DNA of 64,000 nt from an uncultured Spartobacteria bacterium (lineage in GTDB: Bacteria; Verrucomicrobiota; Verrucomicrobiia; Chthoniobacterales; Terrimicrobiaceae), in the NCBI GenBank assembly GCA_937960895.1, contig CALCJD010000122.1, positions 16,133-80,132 of the forward strand, given 5' to 3'. Under the pieces are notes generated by a model. It was given only the letters and a program-made list of their open reading frames with translations, made no database searches and was not told the origin of the DNA. Shown in pieces: positions 60,479 to 64,000 of the stretch (the stretch's first letter is position 1; every line of letters starts with the position of its first letter). The position numbers and the translations under genes are program-made.

Positions 60479-61204
60479 TCAGTATTTCAGGATCCGTTCC
60501 AGAAACCTCCGGGCCTCCGAGGTTTCCGGTTTGGCAAAGAACGCTTCCGCCGGACGGCACTCGCGCACCACCCCGTCTGCCACGAAGGCCACGCAGTCCG
60601 CCGTCTTCCGCGCAAAGCCCATTTCGTGCGTGACCAGCACGAGCGGCTGCCCGGCCTCCCGCAGATCCGCTATGACGTCGAGCACCTCCGCGGTCATTTC
60701 CGGGTCCAGCGCGGAGGTCGGTTCGTCCATGAGGACAAATTCCGGATCGATGGCGAGCGCCCGGGCGATGGCCACGCGCTGACGCTGACCGCCGCTGAGT
60801 TGCGCCGGCTTTTTGTGGGCGTGCGGGGTCAGGCGGAACCGCTCCAGCACCCGGTCCGCGCGCGCGGCCGCGTCGGCAAACCGGTGCACCTTTTCCAAAG
60901 GCAGCAGCAGGTTTTCCCGCGCGGTGAGATGCGGGAACAGATTGAACGACTGGAAGACCACGCCGATCCGCCGCCGGTAAACCGCCAGCGCCGCCTCGGA
61001 AAAATCCAGGGAGCGTCCGTTGACCTCAACCCGGCCGGTGTCCGGGCTCTCCAGTCCCGCCAGGATGCGGAGGATGGTGGATTTGCCGCCACCGGATGGA
61101 CCGATCAACACCAGCGTGTGCGCAAAGGACGCCTCCAGCGTCACGTCGCGAAGCGCCTGGTGCGGGCCATATCGTTTGGAAACCGCCGAACAGACAATCC
61201 TCAT
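60479..61204 (-). CDS. Polar amino acid ABC transporter, ATP-binding protein
   Basis: A 241-aa GlnQ-type ATPase: Walker A GPSGGGKST (35-43), Q-loop VVFQSFNLFPHLT, signature LSGGQRQRVAIARAL, Walker B FVLMDEPTSALDPEM, and H-loop VTHEMGFARK. Follows the permease gene by 9 bases. Works with the permease and probably with the binding protein at 63.1 kb on the other side of the pcm gene. Confidence 0.93.
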   Translation of the reverse strand: MRIVCSAVSKRYGPHQALRDVTLEASFAHTLVLIGPSGGGKSTILRILAGLESPDTGRVEVNGRSLDFSEAALAVYRRRIGVVFQSFNLFPHLTARENLLLPLEKVHRFADAAARADRVLERFRLTPHAHKKPAQLSGGQRQRVAIARALAIDPEFVLMDEPTSALDPEMTAEVLDVIADLREAGQPLVLVTHEMGFARKTADCVAFVADGVVRECRPAEAFFAKPETSEARRFLERILKY

Positions 61205-61213
61205 GACAGCCGC

Positions 61214-61990
61214 TCAGGTTTCATAACGGAAACGCCGCTCCAGATGATTCGACAACACCGCAATGGGAAGGGTCAGCGCCAGATACGCCAGCGCCAGTGG
61301 CAGGAAACTCTCCAGCGTGCTGTAGGTCGCCGAATTGATCTGCTGCGCCGTGTAGGTGACCTCCGGCAGTCCGATGATGAACAGCAAGGACGAATCCTTG
61401 ATGAGCGACGCAAATTGACCGGTCAGCGGCGGCAGGATGTGCCGGATGGCCTGCGGGAAAATGACATATCGATACGTCTGCGTCCGCGTCAGGCCGATGG
61501 CCCGCGCACTCTCGCGCTGACTTTGCCCGACACTCTCAATGCCGGCGCGGACAATTTCCGCAATATACGCCCCGGCAAAGAGCGACAATGCCAGCACACC
61601 CACAAAAAGCCGGCTCGCATGCTGGGTGATCTGGGGCACGCCGTAAAAGAGCAGCAGGATCAAAACCAGGAACGGTGTGCCGCGGACGAAATTGACGTAA
61701 ATAGTTGATATATAACGAATTACCAAAATTTCCGACCGTCGGGCCAGGGCGGCGATCACCCCGATGAGGCTACTTCCCATCAATGCCGCGGACGATAGTC
61801 CGACCGTCAAAAGCCATCCCTGCCAGAACGCCTCGCGATATCCCCACACGGCCAGCCATTGGCGGGTGGTGCCCCAGAGGATCCCCGTGCACACGAGGGA
61901 AAGCAGAAGGAGAAGGACGGCAAACGTCACGACCTTGGCCGCCAACGGGGCGGGGGCCTGGGGTCGGTCGAGAAAAAGCCGCCGGATCAT
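61214..61990 (-). CDS. Polar amino acid ABC transporter, permease
   Basis: A 258-aa permease of the HisMQ/GlnP type with five to six helices. GWLLTVGLSSAALMGSSLIG starts the membrane domain; FVRGTPFLVLILLLFYG and ESARAIGLTRTQTYRYVIFP (the EAA loop) are characteristic, followed by LIKDSSLLFIIGLPE. First gene of the minus-strand pair. The exact amino acid is unknown. Confidence 0.92.
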   Translation of the reverse strand: MIRRLFLDRPQAPAPLAAKVVTFAVLLLLLSLVCTGILWGTTRQWLAVWGYREAFWQGWLLTVGLSSAALMGSSLIGVIAALARRSEILVIRYISTIYVNFVRGTPFLVLILLLFYGVPQITQHASRLFVGVLALSLFAGAYIAEIVRAGIESVGQSQRESARAIGLTRTQTYRYVIFPQAIRHILPPLTGQFASLIKDSSLLFIIGLPEVTYTAQQINSATYSTLESFLPLALAYLALTLPIAVLSNHLERRFRYET

Positions 61991-62021
61991 CGCGGCTGCC
62001 TACCGCCCGAAACCGGGAACG

Positions 62022-62711
62022 TCAATCCGATCTTTCGCCACCCCGGGTCAGCGGCACAAACCGCACCTCCAGGACCTCCTCCTGCCGGACCTTTCCCCCG
62101 ACCTTGGTGAGCCGGATCAACTTTTGCACCCCAAAGCGGGAGCCAACCGGAATCACCATGCGCCCCCCCTCCTTAAGCTGGTCGACGAGGGGCTGGGGGA
62201 CGTGATCCGGGGCACAGGTGACAATGATCGAGTCAAAGGGTGCCTTCTCCGGCCAGCCGGCATAACCATCCCCGGCCCGCACATGGACATTGGTCATTCC
62301 CAGATCGGCGAGCGTCTTTACCGCCCGTTCGGCCAGGGGCTCCACAATTTCGATGGAATACACCTCATCCACCAGTCCGCTGAGCACCGCGGCCTGATAT
62401 CCGGATCCGGTGCCGATCTCCAGTACCCGGTGGTTGGGGGCCGGTTCCAGCAGCTCGGTCATAAGCGCCACGATATACGGTTGGGAAATCGTCTGACCGT
62501 ATCCGATCGGGAGGGGACCATCCTCGTAGGCCCGGGCGCGGAGATTCCCGGGCACGAAGGCCTCCCGGGGAATGCGGGCCATGGCGGCGAGCACCTTCTC
62601 GTTGAAGATGCCGCGTGATCGGAGCTGGGTATTGATCATGGAATTCCGATCGTCCGCGATCCCGGTGGCGGCCAGCAGGAGTGCTGAGACGGACCAGACC
62701 AGGAACTTCAT
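62022..62711 (-). CDS. pcm: Protein-L-isoaspartate O-methyltransferase, exported
   Basis: A 229-aa repair enzyme that methylates isoaspartyl residues in damaged proteins. The ATG at 62711 gives a signal peptide (MKFLVWSVSALLLAATGIAD), so it acts outside the cytoplasm. Seen: IPREAFVP, YEDGPLPIGYGQTISQP, motif I VLEIGTGSGYQAA (96-108), VYSIEIVEPLAERA and SIIVTCAPDHVPQPL with the C-terminal GGRMVIPVG. The upstream part of the open frame (to 62963) is not needed. A periplasmic form is known in other bacteria. Confidence 0.92.
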   Translation of the reverse strand: MKFLVWSVSALLLAATGIADDRNSMINTQLRSRGIFNEKVLAAMARIPREAFVPGNLRARAYEDGPLPIGYGQTISQPYIVALMTELLEPAPNHRVLEIGTGSGYQAAVLSGLVDEVYSIEIVEPLAERAVKTLADLGMTNVHVRAGDGYAGWPEKAPFDSIIVTCAPDHVPQPLVDQLKEGGRMVIPVGSRFGVQKLIRLTKVGGKVRQEEVLEVRFVPLTRGGERSD

Positions 62712-63101
62712 GCCCCAAGCTACCCGACCGGTCGACGCATGGCAAGGACCACGCGGTCCGGGATGGCCGGAGGAATGGTTTCCCGGAAGACGCTCCCATC
62801 CCCTCCCGCTCTCGACACGGGCAACGGAATCGCTTCCTCTTTTCGGGAACTTGGAACCGCGTCCCCTCGGGGGGGAATCCGGCCCTCGGAAAGGGGAGAT
62901 GATATGAAGAGAAGAACCTTTGGACCTTTTCTCCTTCATCTTAACGGTGTGAACAACTGACAAAGGGTGTGTTCCAGCACGTATTCATCGCTGTTCCATG
63001 CCGATTCGGGATGGGAATATCTTGCGGGGAGAAAAGGGCGGATTGGGCGCAAGCCGGGGGATGACTCGACTAATTCCAAATTGCTGGCAGAATTTCCCAC
63101 G
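62712..63101. other. Divergent gap without identified gene
   Basis: About 390 bases between pcm (minus) and the binding protein gene (plus). The segment 62900-63010 is somewhat more AT-rich than average and may hold the promoters. I see no clear -35/-10 pair, no DnaA-box cluster and no RNA structure that I can name. Confidence 0.4.
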
Positions 63102-63926
63102 ATGTTCACAACTCGTTCCCAAAAAATGTTCTCCTTTGTTCCACGTGGAACAATTCTCTGGGGAATGCTTCTGCTCCTCGGTTTCTTGGCCGGCTGTGCC
63201 AAACCCCGCCAAGACCGTGAGCTGGTGGTGGGGATGGATCTTTCTTATCCTCCGTTTGAGACCATTGATGCCCAGGGCCAGCCGGTGGGGGTGAGCGTGG
63301 AACTGGCCAGGGCGCTCGCCGCCGATCTGGGGCGGCCGCTGCGGATCGAGAACATTCCGTTTGCCGGACTGGTCCTGTCCCTGCGCAATGGGCGGGTGGA
63401 TTGTGTGATCAGTTCCATGACCGATACCCCGGAGCGCCGGGAGGTGGTCAGTTTTTCCGATCCCTACCTGTCCACCGGTCTCGCCCTGCTGGTCAATGCC
63501 GGATCCGATGCCCGCAGTCTGGCGGACATCGACCAACCGGGCAAAACCCTCGTGGTTCGTCTCGGCACCACTGGCGAAACTTGGGCGCGGCAAAACATCC
63601 GCAACGCGCGGGTGGTGTCGATGGACAAGGAGAACACCGCGGTGCTGGAGGTCATCCAAGGGAAGGCGGACGCCTTCCTCTATGACCAAATGAGTGTCTG
63701 GAAGAACCACCAGCAAAATCCGGACACGACCCGGGCCCTGTTGGAGCCTGTGCGGAAGGAGGAGTGGGCTGTGGCGGTGCGGAAAGACGACGAGGAGCTC
63801 CGCACCCGGATCAATGCCTTCCTGAAAAAATTTCGCGCCGCCGGCGGCTTCGACCGTCTGGCCGACCAGTTCCTGAAGGAGCAGAAGGAGGCGTTTCAAA
63901 AGCAGAACATTCCGTTCTACTTTTGA
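63102..63926 (+). CDS. Polar amino acid ABC transporter, substrate-binding lipoprotein
   Basis: A 274-aa solute-binding protein (family 3). A lipoprotein signal with lipobox FLAGC is followed by LVVGMDLSYPPFETIDAQGQ, ELARALAADLGRPLRI, CVISSMTDTPERREVVSFSD and a C-terminal ILKKF-type end (NAFLKKFRAAGG). The ligand-pocket Arg of the TPERRE motif is present. Start is uncertain: ATG 63102, 63126 or 63168 all leave the lipobox; the first two supply basic residues before the hydrophobic core. It probably serves the transporter genes at 60.5-62 kb, separated by pcm. Confidence 0.85.
   Translation: MFTTRSQKMFSFVPRGTILWGMLLLLGFLAGCAKPRQDRELVVGMDLSYPPFETIDAQGQPVGVSVELARALAADLGRPLRIENIPFAGLVLSLRNGRVDCVISSMTDTPERREVVSFSDPYLSTGLALLVNAGSDARSLADIDQPGKTLVVRLGTTGETWARQNIRNARVVSMDKENTAVLEVIQGKADAFLYDQMSVWKNHQQNPDTTRALLEPVRKEEWAVAVRKDDEELRTRINAFLKKFRAAGGFDRLADQFLKEQKEAFQKQNIPFYF
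63136..63153. other. parS-like palindrome
   Basis: TTGTTCCACGTGGAACAA, a perfect 18-bp palindrome. Its core GTTCCACGTGGAAC matches a known form of the ParB-binding parS site (general form GTTNCACGTGAAAC and variants). It lies within or just upstream of the 5' end of the binding-protein gene, depending on its start. No parA or parB gene is in the window. Confidence 0.65.
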
Positions 63927-64000
63927 GGGAAGGTGAACCGGGAGGGTGAGAGGGGATGACACCACGGGGTCCGCGCGGGCGTCGCGAATCAAAGCCCACT

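Noticed and set aside
62880..63110. Replication origin next to the parS-like site
   Set aside because: The stretch is only mildly AT-rich, has no DnaA-box cluster that I can see, and no dnaA, dnaN or parAB nearby.
1..64000. CRISPR arrays, rRNA, tRNA genes, transposases
   Set aside because: Looked for regular spaced repeats, tRNA T-arm patterns and transposase motifs; none found that I could support.

Overview
The window is GC-rich, densely coded bacterial chromosome. Several traits point to Verrucomicrobiota or a close PVC-group relative: PEP-CTERM sorting proteins (one with autotransporter-type beta-strand repeats), a pseudopilin ending in the H-x9-DG motif, paired PilT-like ATPases, and secreted glycosidases and beta-helix proteins. 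This lineage call is inference; no rRNA or tRNA gene was found.

Layout. 1-7.8 kb (minus): two PilT-like ATPases, a heterodimeric ABC exporter and a partial type III pantothenate kinase, preceded by a YqjD/YqjE-like envelope operon. 7.9-14.9 kb: a small basic protein, a lipoprotein, and an operon sucC - VOC protein - sucD - secreted glycoside hydrolase. 15.0-17.7 kb (plus): sulfate activation, cysD and fused cysNC. 17.9-20.3 kb (minus): a secreted TIM-barrel glycosidase and an ArsR-methyltransferase fusion with its own dyad operator. 20.3-29.1 kb: an IclR regulator, a divergent six-gene operon (FAD oxidoreductase, secreted protein, two beta-helix proteins, pseudopilin, Gfo/Idh oxidoreductase) and a PEP-CTERM gene. 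One identical 16-bp palindrome lies in front of the operon and in front of the PEP-CTERM gene, which suggests an IclR regulon. 29.4-36.1 kb: sigma factor, membrane metallopeptidase, lipase-like lipoprotein, metK and ahcY. 36.4-45 kb: an EndoQ-like gene with a frameshift, membrane proteins, a sugar MFS transporter, a PEP-CTERM gene broken by a stop codon, and an erythromycin-esterase-family protein. Two inverted 157-bp repeats flank the last part. 45.1-48.8 kb (minus): D-xylose ABC importer xylFGH. 49.0-55.7 kb (plus): a complete four-gene Wadjet (JetABCD) anti-plasmid system with overlapping genes. 55.9-64 kb: a DUF2071-methyltransferase fusion, M48 peptidase, lipoprotein, glycosyltransferase-like protein, polar amino acid ABC importer parts, a secreted isoaspartyl methyltransferase and a parS-like palindrome.

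Across the intergenic regions I see at least seven copies of a REP-like element made of two adjacent hairpins. The strongest leads are the Wadjet locus (a known system class), the shared IclR-type operator, the double-hairpin repeat family, the parS-like site and several decayed genes.
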